Notes: generated by a model from the sequence alone, not told the origin. Positions 1 through 9,046 are shown, counted from the first letter of the stretch. The stretch is DNA of 47,866 bases from Acidiphilium sp. 37-60-79 (GCA_002279355.1 NCBV01000008.1:53235-101100), one strand, 5' to 3'. Numbers and translations are program-made.

Positions 1-503
1 TGGGCACGCATATCACCATCACCGAGCGGCGGGCGGCGGATGCCGAGCGGCAATCGGCGGATCGGTATTTGGCCGCGTTTCTGGCTGATCGGGTCGGCAA
101 TGATTTTGCAGCGCGGATCTCTGGGGTGACGCGGTTTGGTTTGTTCGTGACGCTGCTGGAAACCGGCGCGTCCGGCTTTGTGCCGTTTGCAAATTTGCCC
201 GAGGATTTCTGGTTCCATGATGAGGCCAGCGGCAGCCTGTCCGGCCGCCGCAGCCGGGTGGTGTATCACCTCGCGGATTTGGTTTCGGTGCGGCTGGTGG
301 AGGCGCGCCCGGTGACCGGCGGGTTGATTTTCGCCATCGATGGCTCAGCACCGGCAAAAAGCAGGGATCGAAAGCATAAAACGGGTCAAGCGCCCCGCGA
401 GGCGACGGCACCGGGCAAAAAAAATAAAAAAACCAAGTCCGGACCGCGCGCGCGCGCACCGCACCGCAAAGGCCGTCGCGCCAAGGCGGAGCCGCCGACA
501 TGA
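1..503 (+). CDS. rnr: Ribonuclease R, C-terminal part (gene enters from the left)
   Basis: RNase R is a processive 3'-to-5' exoribonuclease that degrades structured RNA in the cytoplasm. The reading frame is open from base 3, so the gene starts outside the window. The visible part begins with a GTHITITERRAADAER-like segment, typical of the end of the RNB catalytic domain. It continues into an S1 RNA-binding domain (ISGVTRFGLFVTL, then GFVPFANL). The last 45 or so residues are rich in Lys and Arg (KHKTGQAP, KKNKKTK, HRKGRRAK), the basic tail usual in RNase R. The stop overlaps the next start in an ATGA junction. RNase II or another RNB enzyme is a weaker alternative, because of the S1 plus basic tail. 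Confidence 0.88.
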   Translation, partial: GTHITITERRAADAERQSADRYLAAFLADRVGNDFAARISGVTRFGLFVTLLETGASGFVPFANLPEDFWFHDEASGSLSGRRSRVVYHLADLVSVRLVEARPVTGGLIFAIDGSAPAKSRDRKHKTGQAPREATAPGKKNKKTKSGPRARAPHRKGRRAKAEPPT

Positions 504-2050
504 CGCGCTGGCTGCAGCTGCTGACAATATTGCTGATCCTGCCGGTGGCCCAAGCGCAAGTGGCCCAAGCGCAATCGGCAGTGCCCGGCAGCGTTGCGCG
601 GTTTCAGAGCGATGAGGCCGGACGCATCTGGGGGGCGGCATTGACCTTCATGGCGCCGCGCCTGGTCAAGAAGGTGCCAATTCCACAACTCGCCGTGTGG
701 GGCTTATCCGGCCTGACCGCGATTGATCCTAATCTGACGGTGCAAGCGTTGCAGGGCAAAATCGTGCTCTACGGCCCCGATCGGGTGATTTATGCCATCC
801 CAGTGCCGGCGAACGGACCGGATGCCGGGCCGCAATGGGGGCAGACCTGTGCGGCGGTAGCGGCGCGGGCGTTTGCCGCGTCACGCCGGTTGCGGCGTGC
901 GGGGACCGGCGCGGTGATCCGTAGTTTTTTCGATGAGTTGTTCAATCATTTCGACCCGTATTCGCGCTACGAATCGCCCCATGAGGGCGATATCGGCCAA
1001 GGTCCGGCGGGGCTTGGCCTGTCGTTGAGCCAGATCGGCGCGGGGACAGCAGCGACGGTGATTGCGGCCAAGGTGGCGGCCAACGGCCCGGCGGGGCAGG
1101 CCGGCATGCAGCCGGGCATGGCGCTGATCGCGGTCAATGACGAAAAAATCACCGATCAGCCGGTTTCCGCCGTGCAAGCCATGCTGTCCGGCCCGGATGG
1201 CTCGACGGTGACACTCACCGTCCGCCCGCCCAACAGCTTGCCGCAAACCATCAGCCTGACCCGTGCGATCGTGCCGCCGCCAACCGTATTCAGCCAGATG
1301 CGTGATGGCGTAGGGGTAATCCGGGTGAAAGCGTTCGGGCCGAATACCGGCCAGGAATTCGCCGCCGCCCTGGCCGATTTGGTCGGGCAGAGCCCGCAGC
1401 CAGCCGGTATCGTGATCGATTTGCGCGGCAATCGGGGCGGGGTGCTGCGACAATCGGTGCTCAGCGTTGATACGCTGCTCAGCCATGGTGAAATTGTGCA
1501 AACCATCGGGCGGGCGGCGGGGGCGAACAAAATTTTTCACGCCGAGGGCGCCGATTTGGCACCGGGCTTGCCGGTGGTGATTTTGGTGGATGGGCAAACG
1601 GCGAGTGCGGCGGAAGTGTTTACCGCCTCGCTCTCCGATAATGATCGGGCGGTGGTGGTGGGTAGCGCGACGTTGGGCAAAGGCTTGGTGCAAACCGTGG
1701 CGCATTTGCCGGGCGGCGGTACGCTGTATGTCACCTGGAGCCGGATTGTCGCGCCACGCGGCTGGCCGCTGCAAGGGCTCGGCGTGATCCCGCAAATCTG
1801 CACCAGCCTTGGCACGGATGCGGTGCGCCGCCAGATGAATGCGCTGCGCCACGGGCATGATTTGATGGCTCAATCGATTGCCGCCGCGCGCACCGCTCGC
1901 CCGCCACTGGCCCTTGCGCAAATATTGGAAATCCGCGATGCGTGCCCCGCCGCCATCGGCGCGAATGATGATTTCAAGGTTGCACAATCGCTGATCGCAC
2001 ATCCGGCGCGCTATCGGGCGGCACTGATTAGGCCATTACGGGCAGGCTGA
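500..2050 (+). CDS. S41-family carboxyl-terminal processing protease, exported
   Basis: This is a periplasmic serine protease of the Tsp/CtpA family, which trims or degrades proteins from their C-termini. The 516-residue product starts with a signal peptide (MTRWLQLLTILLILPVAQAQ). A PDZ domain follows at roughly residues 165-245 (GLGLSLSQ, then GQAGMQPGMALIAVND). The S41 catalytic core spans about 265-435. Within it are IDLRGNRGG, the nucleophile Ser369 in TASAAEV and the general base Lys394 in LGKGLVQT, 25 residues apart as in family members. The start overlaps the rnr stop by four bases, suggesting translational coupling. The physiological substrate cannot be read from the sequence. Confidence 0.9.
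   Translation: MTRWLQLLTILLILPVAQAQVAQAQSAVPGSVARFQSDEAGRIWGAALTFMAPRLVKKVPIPQLAVWGLSGLTAIDPNLTVQALQGKIVLYGPDRVIYAIPVPANGPDAGPQWGQTCAAVAARAFAASRRLRRAGTGAVIRSFFDELFNHFDPYSRYESPHEGDIGQGPAGLGLSLSQIGAGTAATVIAAKVAANGPAGQAGMQPGMALIAVNDEKITDQPVSAVQAMLSGPDGSTVTLTVRPPNSLPQTISLTRAIVPPPTVFSQMRDGVGVIRVKAFGPNTGQEFAAALADLVGQSPQPAGIVIDLRGNRGGVLRQSVLSVDTLLSHGEIVQTIGRAAGANKIFHAEGADLAPGLPVVILVDGQTASAAEVFTASLSDNDRAVVVGSATLGKGLVQTVAHLPGGGTLYVTWSRIVAPRGWPLQGLGVIPQICTSLGTDAVRRQMNALRHGHDLMAQSIAAARTARPPLALAQILEIRDACPAAIGANDDFKVAQSLIAHPARYRAALIRPLRAG
545..574 (+). repeat. 15-bp perfect tandem duplication in the signal peptide
   Basis: The unit GTGGCCCAAGCGCAA occurs twice head to tail (545-559 and 560-574). In translation it duplicates VAQAQ, the part carrying the presumed AQA signal-peptidase site of the S41 protease. 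Confidence 0.9.
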
Positions 2051-2134
2051 ACGGTGCAAATTCAGCTCTTGCTCAGCGTTCGGGCTTGACCGCACCGCGC
2101 GGCTTCGCCATATCGGGGTTTCTGGAGATATATC

Positions 2135-2302
2135 ATGGCCAAATCAAACACTGTTCAAATCAAACTGGTTTCGACCGCCGATACCGGGTTTTTCTATGTG
2201 ACCAAGAAGAATGCCAAGGCGCAGACGGGCAAGCTCGAATTCCGGAAATATGATCCGGTTGCGCGCAAGCATGTCGCGTTCAAGGAAGCGAAAATTAAGT
2301 AA
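2135..2302 (+). CDS. rpmG: 50S ribosomal protein L33
   Basis: This 55-residue protein of the large ribosomal subunit starts [18 protein letters not shown] and contains FFYVTKKN and KLEFRKYDP, the conserved L33 core. It has no cysteines, so it is the zinc-independent form. The ATG at 2135 gives exactly the usual family length. The gene stands alone between the protease and the metallopeptidase and is followed nine bases later by a terminator-like hairpin. Confidence 0.95.
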   Translation: MAKSNTVQIKLVSTADTGFFYVTKKNAKAQTGKLEFRKYDPVARKHVAFKEAKIK

Positions 2303-2310
2303 TTCGCTGC

Positions 2311-2341
2311 GCGTGCGATCGTTATATCGACGATCCCACGC
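2311..2341 (+). terminator. Terminator-like hairpin after rpmG
   Basis: GCGTG pairs with CACGC and GATCGT with ACGATC, separated by one C/C mismatch, around a TATATCG loop. A pyrimidine-rich stretch (CCGTTTCGGTTT) follows rather than a clean T run, so termination is likely but not certain. Confidence 0.55.
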
Positions 2342-2430
2342 CCGTTTCGGTTTGCCGAGCCTGTTGGTTGTTTTTGATCGAATCAGTTATTCGGTCAAAA
2401 GCGTTTTTGCTGTCGGTTGAAAGGCACGCG

Positions 2431-3528
2431 ATGCGCCTATTCACCTGCCAATTTTGCGGCGCTCGGCTCTATTTCGAGAACCGATACTGTCACTCCTGCG
2501 ATCATTGGCTCGGTTATCTTGCCGATTGCAGCGAATTAACGGCGCTACGCCGCCCGAACGACCATACGGACGATGAGGATGCGTATCTGGGCCGTTGGAC
2601 GCCGCTGGCGGACCCGCAACGGCGGGTGCGGTTTTGCATCAATGCCGAATATGATGCCTGCAATTGGCTGATCCCCGAGCCCGAACCGGGCCAGGAGCGC
2701 CAGCTTTTTTGCGCCGCCTGCCAGTTTAATCAGGTCATTCCGGATGTATCTGACCCGGTCAATCTGGGCCGCTGGCGCAAGATCGAGTGGGCGAAACATT
2801 GGTTGATCTACACGCTTGAGCAGCTGGGTTTGCCGTTGCCCGACCGGCGCGAGAATCCGGCGCATGGGCTGGCTTTTCAGTTTCTAGCGCCGCTGCCCGG
2901 CGAGCCGCCGCCGCTGACCGGACACAGCGCCGGGGTGATTACCCTCAATATCGAAGAGGCCGAGGATTCGATCCGCGAGCGGCATCGGGCCGCGCTGGGC
3001 GAGCCCTATCGCACGCTCCTTGGGCATTTTCGCCATGAAATCGGTCATTTCTATTGGGATTTACTGGTGCGCGACGGCGGGCGCCTGGATGCGTTCCGCG
3101 CCCTGTTCGGCGATGAGCGCGCCGATTACGGCACGGCTTTGGATCAGCATTATGCCAACGGTGCGCCGCACGATTGGCAGGCGCATTACATCAGCGCCTA
3201 TGCGAGCGCCCATCCTTGGGAGGATTTCGCGGAAAGCTGGGCGCATTATTTGCACATCATCGATACGCTAGAGACCGCCGGCAGCTACGGGTTGGCCGTG
3301 CGACCCCCCGGCCCGGCCCGTGACCCGATGCCGGTGGCCGAGACCAATCCCTATCAAATCTCGACCATCGCCGCGCTGATCGAGCACTGGTTGCCGCTGA
3401 CCTTCGCGATGAACAGCCTCGCGCGCAGCCTGGGACAGGCAGATTTATACCCGTTCATTCTCGCCCCAACCGTGATCGGCAAGCTCGGCTTTATTCACAG
3501 CCTGATGCCCCGCCACCAACAAGGCTGA
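2431..3528 (+). CDS. Zinc-ribbon, putative zinc-dependent metallopeptidase
   Basis: The 366-residue protein begins with a zinc-ribbon-like segment: CQFCG near the N-terminus, CHSC about 15 residues later and CAAC near residue 90. The second half carries a zincin motif, RHEIGH, with His202, Glu203 and His206. A later WEDFAESWAHY segment could supply the third zinc ligand. This layout matches the family I know as putative zinc-binding metallopeptidase (Peptidase_Mx) with an N-terminal zinc ribbon; its substrates are unknown. There is no signal peptide, so it is probably cytoplasmic. The ATG at 2431 is preferred because it begins the cysteine-rich domain directly; an in-frame upstream start at 2368 would add 21 residues resembling nothing. 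It is not overlapped with its neighbours. Confidence 0.8.
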   Translation: MRLFTCQFCGARLYFENRYCHSCDHWLGYLADCSELTALRRPNDHTDDEDAYLGRWTPLADPQRRVRFCINAEYDACNWLIPEPEPGQERQLFCAACQFNQVIPDVSDPVNLGRWRKIEWAKHWLIYTLEQLGLPLPDRRENPAHGLAFQFLAPLPGEPPPLTGHSAGVITLNIEEAEDSIRERHRAALGEPYRTLLGHFRHEIGHFYWDLLVRDGGRLDAFRALFGDERADYGTALDQHYANGAPHDWQAHYISAYASAHPWEDFAESWAHYLHIIDTLETAGSYGLAVRPPGPARDPMPVAETNPYQISTIAALIEHWLPLTFAMNSLARSLGQADLYPFILAPTVIGKLGFIHSLMPRHQQG

Positions 3529-3565
3529 GCGCTTGGGTTTTTCAGGCGGTTGCATCTGCCTTCTG

Positions 3566-3605
3566 CTATTCGGCGCGCACACGCCAAGCCGTCGCCGCCG
3601 AATAG
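3566..3605. other. 10-bp inverted repeat in an intergenic region
   Basis: CTATTCGGCG (3566-3575) and CGCCGAATAG (3596-3605) are perfect inverted copies with a 20-base spacer. They lie about 40 bases after the metallopeptidase stop in the 235-base gap before the HpnL-like gene. No T run follows on either strand. It could be an RNA hairpin or a protein-binding site. Nothing else was recognised in this gap. Confidence 0.5.
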
Positions 3606-3763
3606 GCTGCGCGGATCGCGTCCTGTTCGGCAGGCAGCACGTGATCAGATTGGCAGGATACCGTGCTGTCGTGTAAAGCAAGCTTTATGAGTGTTTGTTC
3701 GCCTTATCGGCACCTTGTCGGTCGTGCCGCAACCGAGCGTTGTGGCTCTCCGGGGAACCGGTC

Positions 3764-4753
3764 ATGACGCGAGCGCGTTTATGGTCGGTGATCACGGCCT
3801 TGATCGGTGCCAGCTTGTTTACGGTCACGGTTGCGTGGTTTGGCTGGGCAGGCGTGGTGCGGGCGCTCAGCGCTGTGCAGGCATCGGATTTTGTCGCCTA
3901 TCTCGGGGTGCAAGCGGTCATCGTTGCTGGTCTCGCGATTGCTTGGCGGCTGGTGCTGCGCAGCCGGCGCGGCGGGCGGTTTTTCCTGCTCTATTGGGGG
4001 CGGCTGGTGCGCGATGCGGCAGGCGAGTTTCTGCCATTTTCGCATGTGGGTGGGTTCATTCTCGGTGGTCGGGCGATTGCGCTGGGCGGCGTGGCGTTCG
4101 CCGATGCGGCGGCCTCGACGCTTGCGGATGTAACGGTCGAATTTCTGTCGGAATTGGTGTTCATTAGCGTCGGTCTGGTGCTGTTGGCGACTTTGGTGCC
4201 CGATAATCGGCTGATCATGCCGGTCGCGCTTGGCTTGGCGGTGGCAGTGCTGGGCGGACTTGGGTTTTTATTTGCGCAAAAAGGTGGGTCGCGGATTTTC
4301 CGGGCCTTGGCGCTGCGAATCGCCGGGCGTTCGGGCGATCAGGTGGCGATGCGCGCCGATCATTTACAGGCTGCGCTGGATGCGATTTATGCGCGGCCCG
4401 GGCGCCTCGCCGGGGCGGGGGCGATGCATTTGCTGTGCTGGTTTGGCACGGGCTGCGCCTCGTTCGTGGCATTTCGGGCGTTCGGCACGCCGATTTCGAT
4501 TTGGCAGGCCGTGGCGATTGAGGCGTTGTTGCACGCGATCCTGGCGGCGGGATTTTTTGTGCCGGGGCGGATTGGCGTGCAGGAAGCCGCCTATGCGCTG
4601 CTCGGCACGGCATTTGGCCTGCCGCCGGATATCGCACTCTCCGTCTCACTGCTGCGCCGGGCGCGCGATCTGATTGTTGCGGTGCCGGTGCTGCTGATTT
4701 GGCAAGGGATTGAGGCACGGCGTTTGCAGCCGCTCGCCGGTGAGGCCCGCTAA
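3764..4753 (+). CDS. Lysylphosphatidylglycerol-synthase-type membrane protein, HpnL-like
   Basis: This 329-residue integral membrane protein has about seven to eight hydrophobic segments and belongs to the UPF0104/LPG-synthase transmembrane family. Recognisable features are LVRDAAGEFLPFSHVGGFILGGRA in the first half and FFVPGRIGVQEAAYALLG near the C-terminus; the latter matches the conserved PG.lG..E motif of the family. In alphaproteobacteria the closest group I know is HpnL, linked to hopanoid biosynthesis or transport, but no other hopanoid gene is in the window, so the role is inferred. The ATG at 3764 is chosen because it begins just before the first hydrophobic segment; the frame is open 23 residues further upstream. 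Confidence 0.75.
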   Translation: MTRARLWSVITALIGASLFTVTVAWFGWAGVVRALSAVQASDFVAYLGVQAVIVAGLAIAWRLVLRSRRGGRFFLLYWGRLVRDAAGEFLPFSHVGGFILGGRAIALGGVAFADAAASTLADVTVEFLSELVFISVGLVLLATLVPDNRLIMPVALGLAVAVLGGLGFLFAQKGGSRIFRALALRIAGRSGDQVAMRADHLQAALDAIYARPGRLAGAGAMHLLCWFGTGCASFVAFRAFGTPISIWQAVAIEALLHAILAAGFFVPGRIGVQEAAYALLGTAFGLPPDIALSVSLLRRARDLIVAVPVLLIWQGIEARRLQPLAGEAR

Positions 4754-4854
4754 CCCAGCGCGCCTGCCGCGCTTGGCGATGATGGCTGCCATGATGGGCT
4801 TGATTGAAGCGCCGCATAGTCCCACTCTGCAATTGAATAGCGAGGAGCGAATCG

Positions 4855-5175
4855 ATGACGAAACCTGTAACCGATGCCAGCTTTGCCGCCGATGTGATCG
4901 GCGCTGGCAAACCCGTGCTGGTTGATTTTTGGGCCGAATGGTGCGGCCCATGCCGCGTGATTGGTCCGGCCTTGGAAGAGTTGAGCGGCGAGTATGCCGG
5001 CAAGATCGAGATTGCCAAGGTCAATATCGATGAAAACCCGATGACGCCGACCCAGTTTGGCGTGCGCGGGATCCCGACCTTGATTATGTTCAAAGACGGC
5101 AAAGCCGTGGCAACCCATGTGGGCGCCGCGCCGAAATCGACGCTAAAAGCCTTTATCGACCAAAATATAGGCTAA
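4855..5175 (+). CDS. trxA: Thioredoxin
   Basis: Thioredoxin is the cytoplasmic disulfide reductase that donates electrons to ribonucleotide reductase, methionine sulfoxide reductase and peroxidases. The 106-residue sequence has the WCGPC active site (Cys30 and Cys33) after VLVDFWAE. It also has the cis-proline region [12 protein letters not shown] and the usual length. A GAGGAG-like ribosome site (GCGAGGAGCGA) lies just before the ATG. The stop is followed three bases later by the thioesterase start, so the two are probably co-transcribed. Confidence 0.97.
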   Translation: MTKPVTDASFAADVIGAGKPVLVDFWAEWCGPCRVIGPALEELSGEYAGKIEIAKVNIDENPMTPTQFGVRGIPTLIMFKDGKAVATHVGAAPKSTLKAFIDQNIG

Positions 5176-5178
5176 TCC

Positions 5179-5583
5179 GTGAACGACCCGGCGGCCGATG
5201 CAGGCGAGACGGTGCCGCAGGCACCGCCGATGATCCGCACTGTCGCTATGCCCGCGGACGCCAATGCCAGTGGCGATATTTTCGGTGGCTGGCTGATGGC
5301 GCAAATGGATCTCGGCGGCAGCAATCTGGCCGGGCGCGTCGCTCATGGCCGAATTGCCACCGTCGCTGTGGATGCGATGAGCTTCATCCGCCCGGTGAAA
5401 ATCGGCGATGAGGTCAGCGTGTACGCCATGCTGGTCTCAGTCGGCCGCAGCTCGATTAAGGTGAATGTCGAGGCATGGCGGCGTGCCCGCGATTCCACCA
5501 CCGAGCGGCGCGTTACCAAGGCCGTATTTACCTTCGTCGCGATCGATAGCGAGGGAAGGCCCCGCCCGATTAATGCTAATTGA
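5179..5583 (+). CDS. Acyl-CoA thioesterase, hotdog fold (YciA-like)
   Basis: This is a 134-residue single hotdog-domain enzyme expected to hydrolyse acyl-CoA thioesters in the cytoplasm. It shows the family signature: IRTVAMPADANASGDIFGGW, with the catalytic Asn/Asp region, then MDLGGSNLAGR and VDAMSFIRPVKIGDEVSVYA. Translation begins at GTG 5179, three bases after the trxA stop. Its C-terminus faces purD on the opposite strand. Substrate chain length cannot be judged from the sequence. Confidence 0.88.
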   Translation: MNDPAADAGETVPQAPPMIRTVAMPADANASGDIFGGWLMAQMDLGGSNLAGRVAHGRIATVAVDAMSFIRPVKIGDEVSVYAMLVSVGRSSIKVNVEAWRRARDSTTERRVTKAVFTFVAIDSEGRPRPINAN

Positions 5584-5626
5584 TGGGGCCGAACTAATAA
5601 CACCCATTAACGCTCGGTGATGGGAT

Positions 5627-6904
5627 TTAATCGCCGATCAGAGCCCGTTCGCCGATATCACGGCGCGCAAAGCCCTCGGGAAAATCAATGGCATCAATGC
5701 CCCGATACGCACGCTCGATCGCAGCGCGCCAATCAGGGCCGGTGGCGGTGATTGCGAGCACCCGGCCGCCATTGGCCTGGAGTGCGCCGTCGCGCTGCAT
5801 CGTGCCCGCGTGAAAAATCAACAAGTCAGGAATGGTCGCCGCTGGCGCCAGATCAATATTCATGCCGCGCGCATACGGGCCCGGATAGCCTTTGGCGGCC
5901 AAAATCACCGTCGCCGCAGCGCCCGCCCGCCAGCTCAGCGCGGTGGCGGGATCGAGGGCGCCTTGCGCGCCGGCGGCAAGCAGGGGCAATAAATCATCCT
6001 CAATCAACGGCAGCAAGGTTTCGCATTCAGGGTCGCCAAAACGGACATTGAACTCGATCAATTGTGGGCCGGTCGGGGTTAGCATGAGCCCGGCGAACAA
6101 AAAGCCACGAAACGGCGTGCCTCGCTCGGCCATCGCGGCCAAAGTGGGGCGGATGATGCGCGCCATAACGGCTTCGCTGAGCAAATCCGGGTCATGCAGG
6201 CGCGGCGGCGCAATCGCGCCCATGCCACCGGTATTCGGCCCGGTATCGCCCTCCCCGACGCGCTTATGATCTTGAGCCATGCCGGCAAAGATCGCGGTCT
6301 CGCCATCACACAGGGCGAAAAACGAAATTTCGGGGCCGGTGAGGCAATCCTCGACCAGAATTTCTGCGCCCGCCGCGCCGTGAATGCCGTGGGCCAACAT
6401 CGCCGTCGCGGCCTCCAAAGCGGCATCGATTGACTCGGCCACCACCACACCTTTGCCCGCCGCCAGCCCGTCAGCCTTGATCACCATGGGCGCCGGACGG
6501 GCGTGGATATAGGCATGGGCTTGATCGAGATCGGTAAAGCGCGCCCATGCGGCGGTGGGGATTTGCGCGACGGCGCAGATTTCCTTGGTGAATATTTTTG
6601 AGGTTTCCAACTGTGCCGCCGCTTGGCTGGGGCCGAAGCAAGTAATACCCGCAGCCGAAAGCGCATCGGTCAGGCCCAAAGCCAGCGGCGCTTCCGGGCC
6701 AGGGATCACCAGATCAATCGCCTGATCGCGTGCAAACGCGACGAGGCCGGGAATATCATCGACGGCGATGGCAATATTGCTGCCCAAAGCAGCCGTGCCG
6801 GGATTGCCAGGAGCGATGAACAACGCGCTCAGCGCCGGGCTTTGCGCCAATTTCCAGGCCAAGGCGCCTTCGCGCGCACCGCCGCCAACCACCAAAACCC
6901 GCAT
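5627..6904 (-). CDS. purD: Phosphoribosylamine-glycine ligase (GAR synthetase)
   Basis: This enzyme joins glycine to phosphoribosylamine with ATP, the second step of purine synthesis. The 425 residues cover the N-terminal domain (MRVLVVGGGAREGALAW, then GNPGTAAL), the ATP-grasp core (VIKADGLAAGKGVVVA, GGMGAIAP) and the metal-binding EFNVRFGDPECE segment. The ATG at 6904 gives normal family length. It is divergent from xseA, with 63 bases between the two starts, and convergent with the thioesterase. Confidence 0.97.
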   Translation of the reverse strand: MRVLVVGGGAREGALAWKLAQSPALSALFIAPGNPGTAALGSNIAIAVDDIPGLVAFARDQAIDLVIPGPEAPLALGLTDALSAAGITCFGPSQAAAQLETSKIFTKEICAVAQIPTAAWARFTDLDQAHAYIHARPAPMVIKADGLAAGKGVVVAESIDAALEAATAMLAHGIHGAAGAEILVEDCLTGPEISFFALCDGETAIFAGMAQDHKRVGEGDTGPNTGGMGAIAPPRLHDPDLLSEAVMARIIRPTLAAMAERGTPFRGFLFAGLMLTPTGPQLIEFNVRFGDPECETLLPLIEDDLLPLLAAGAQGALDPATALSWRAGAAATVILAAKGYPGPYARGMNIDLAPAATIPDLLIFHAGTMQRDGALQANGGRVLAITATGPDWRAAIERAYRGIDAIDFPEGFARRDIGERALIGD

Positions 6905-6967
6905 TTTCGCTCCTTTTGCCTCGGCGCTGCTTGCCGCACCGGCGCGGCCTTAGCATAAAGGTGCCTG

Positions 6968-8341
6968 ATGACAGAAATTTCGGCGCCCAACCCGCATAAT
7001 ATCCCGGAAATCACCGTCTCGGAACTCGCTGGCGCGGTGAAACGCACGCTCGAATCGAGTTTCGGTCGGGTGCGGGTGCGCGGTGAAATCACCGAGATGA
7101 AAACCTATCCCTCCGGCCACACTTATATGGCGCTCAAGGATGAGGGGGCAAAAATTCGGGCGATCATTTGGAAGGGCAATGCCAGCCGGTTGGGGTTGAA
7201 GCCGGAAAACGGCGTGGAAGTTATCGCGACGGGCAAGATCACCGCCTATTCCGAGCGCTCAGAATATCAGCTCATCATCGAGCGGCTCGATTATGCCGGC
7301 GAAGGGGCGATGCTGGCCCGCATCGAGACGCTTCGGCTAAAATTAGCCGATGAGGGCCTGTTCGAGCATGCGCGCAAACGCCCTTTGCCCTTTTTGCCCC
7401 GGATCATTGGCGTCGTCTCCTCGCCGCAAGGGGCGGTGATCCAAGATATTCGCACCACCATCGCCCGGCGGTTTCCAAGCCGGATCATTCTGTGGCCCGT
7501 CGCGGTACAAGGCGAGGCGGCGGCCGGGCAAATTGCCGCCGCGATTGCTGGATTCTCGGCCCTCGCGCCCAACGGGCCGATCCCCCGGCCGGATGTGGTG
7601 ATTGTGGCGCGCGGTGGCGGCTCACTCGAAGATTTGATGGCGTTCAATGACGAGGGCGTGGTGCGCGCCGCAGCGGCGAGCCGGATTCCGCTGATCTCGG
7701 CGGTTGGGCACGAAACCGACACCACCTTGATCGATTTCGCCGCAGATCGCCGCGCCCCTACGCCAACGGCGGCAGCGGAATTGGCGGTGCCGGACCGGCT
7801 CACAATATCAGCCAGTCTGGCACAGCTCACCGCTCGGCTCACCGGCGCACTCTCGGGCCATATCAATGCGAGCCATTTGCGGCTGAACCGTGCCGCTGGC
7901 CAATTGCCGGATTTGCCGAGCCTGATGGCCACGGCGCGGCAACGATTCGATGAGCGCAGCGAACGATTCGCGATGGCCTTGCCCCGTTATGCGCAAGCCA
8001 AGCGGCATCGGCTGGAACAGGTGGCCGCGCGCATACCCGATCCCCGGCATCTTCTCGCCCGCAAGACCCATGCGTTAGCGCTGGTGGCGCAGCGTTTGGA
8101 CCGGCCCTTGGGGGCTTCGCTCCGCGAGGGCAAAATCAAGCTCGATGCGTTGGCCGCACGGCTGGAATCGCTCTCCTACCAAGCAGTGCTGATGCGCGGT
8201 TTTGCGCTGGTGACCACGCCGGACGGTGCGCCGATTTCCCTCGCCGCCACGGCGCGCACCACACCAAACCTGATGGTGCGGTTTCAGGACGGGACGGTTG
8301 CGGTGCAGCCGGAGCAGCCGGGCCAATCAGCCTTGGACTGA
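6968..8341 (+). CDS. xseA: Exodeoxyribonuclease VII large subunit
   Basis: XseA with XseB degrades single-stranded DNA from both ends and takes part in repair. The 457-residue protein has an N-terminal OB-fold (VRVRGEITEMKTYPSGHTYM, then IRAIIWKG). The catalytic domain includes GVVSSPQGAVIQDI, VARGGGSLEDLMAFNDE and GHETDTTLIDFAADRRAPTP, and a coiled-coil C-terminal part follows. No xseB is visible in the window. The last 15 bases overlap the end of the anti-sigma gene on the other strand, so the two transcripts converge. Confidence 0.97.
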   Translation: MTEISAPNPHNIPEITVSELAGAVKRTLESSFGRVRVRGEITEMKTYPSGHTYMALKDEGAKIRAIIWKGNASRLGLKPENGVEVIATGKITAYSERSEYQLIIERLDYAGEGAMLARIETLRLKLADEGLFEHARKRPLPFLPRIIGVVSSPQGAVIQDIRTTIARRFPSRIILWPVAVQGEAAAGQIAAAIAGFSALAPNGPIPRPDVVIVARGGGSLEDLMAFNDEGVVRAAAASRIPLISAVGHETDTTLIDFAADRRAPTPTAAAELAVPDRLTISASLAQLTARLTGALSGHINASHLRLNRAAGQLPDLPSLMATARQRFDERSERFAMALPRYAQAKRHRLEQVAARIPDPRHLLARKTHALALVAQRLDRPLGASLREGKIKLDALAARLESLSYQAVLMRGFALVTTPDGAPISLAATARTTPNLMVRFQDGTVAVQPEQPGQSALD

Positions 8342-9046
8342 CGTCAGCGGACCATCAAACATAATCGGCATGGTCGGCGTGCCGGTCGGTGATCCGCCGG
8401 GCTGCTCCACCGTCACCGCAATCAGCACACCCGGCTTGCGCAAGGCGGCGGGAATATCCCCAGCCGATAAGTTTGTTGGACCAGACTGCAAAAACCCAAT
8501 CGGCACTGGCTTGACGCCCTTGGCCACCGCCCAGAGTTGCCAAACCTTGCCCGCTGGCGGCGCGACATGACCGAGCGGTAGAATTTGCGCGCTGCCATTC
8601 TCGCGCAGCGACACGGTAAAGAGCGGCTTGGTGCCCTGATTAAGGAGTGCGACCATGCTCGGTTGCGGCGCGGGGCCAGAACCCGGGCGGATAATCGCGA
8701 GCGCCAGCGCAGCCGCAATCGCCAGCACGCCAATGCCGCGCCACACACCAACATTATTCCAGAGCGCAGCAACCCGATCGCCCCATGACAAGGGCGGTTG
8801 AGCCGGGCGGATGCTGGCCTCTATCATGCGCCACATTGCCGGTGACGGCATGATTTCAGGAACAGCGGCCCAAGCGAGTGGCGCGAGGCGATCTTCCCAA
8901 AATGCGACCGCACGCGCCAGAGCGGGGTCGCGCGCCATCTCGGCCTCGAATTGCGCGCGCTCCATGCCGCGCAGCAGTCCGAGCACATATTCGCCCGCCC
9001 GTTGTTCAGGGGTGATCCCCTCGCCGAATTCAGGAGAGTCGCTCAT
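8327..9046 (-). CDS. Anti-sigma factor, RskA/anti-sigma-K type
   Basis: This is a 239-residue membrane-anchored anti-sigma factor. The cytoplasmic N-terminal part (AGEYVLGLLRGMERAQFEAEMARDP) has the ASD-like pattern of RskA-family proteins, which hold an ECF sigma factor at the membrane. One transmembrane helix follows at about residues 103-120 (GIGVLAIAAALALAIIR). The exported C-terminal domain includes LPLGHVAPPAGKVWQLWAV and GGSPTGTPTMPIMF, typical of the RskA domain. Its ATG overlaps the sigma gene stop by four bases (ATGA), the usual cognate pair arrangement. The signal that releases the sigma factor is not apparent. Confidence 0.88.
   Translation of the reverse strand: MSDSPEFGEGITPEQRAGEYVLGLLRGMERAQFEAEMARDPALARAVAFWEDRLAPLAWAAVPEIMPSPAMWRMIEASIRPAQPPLSWGDRVAALWNNVGVWRGIGVLAIAAALALAIIRPGSGPAPQPSMVALLNQGTKPLFTVSLRENGSAQILPLGHVAPPAGKVWQLWAVAKGVKPVPIGFLQSGPTNLSAGDIPAALRKPGVLIAVTVEQPGGSPTGTPTMPIMFDGPLTSVQG

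Noticed and set aside
881-2002. Minus-strand frame of 373 codons opposite the S41 protease
   Set aside because: It is antisense to a gene with clear catalytic motifs, shows composition bias (Arg, His, Ala) and no recognisable domain; a GC-rich shadow frame.
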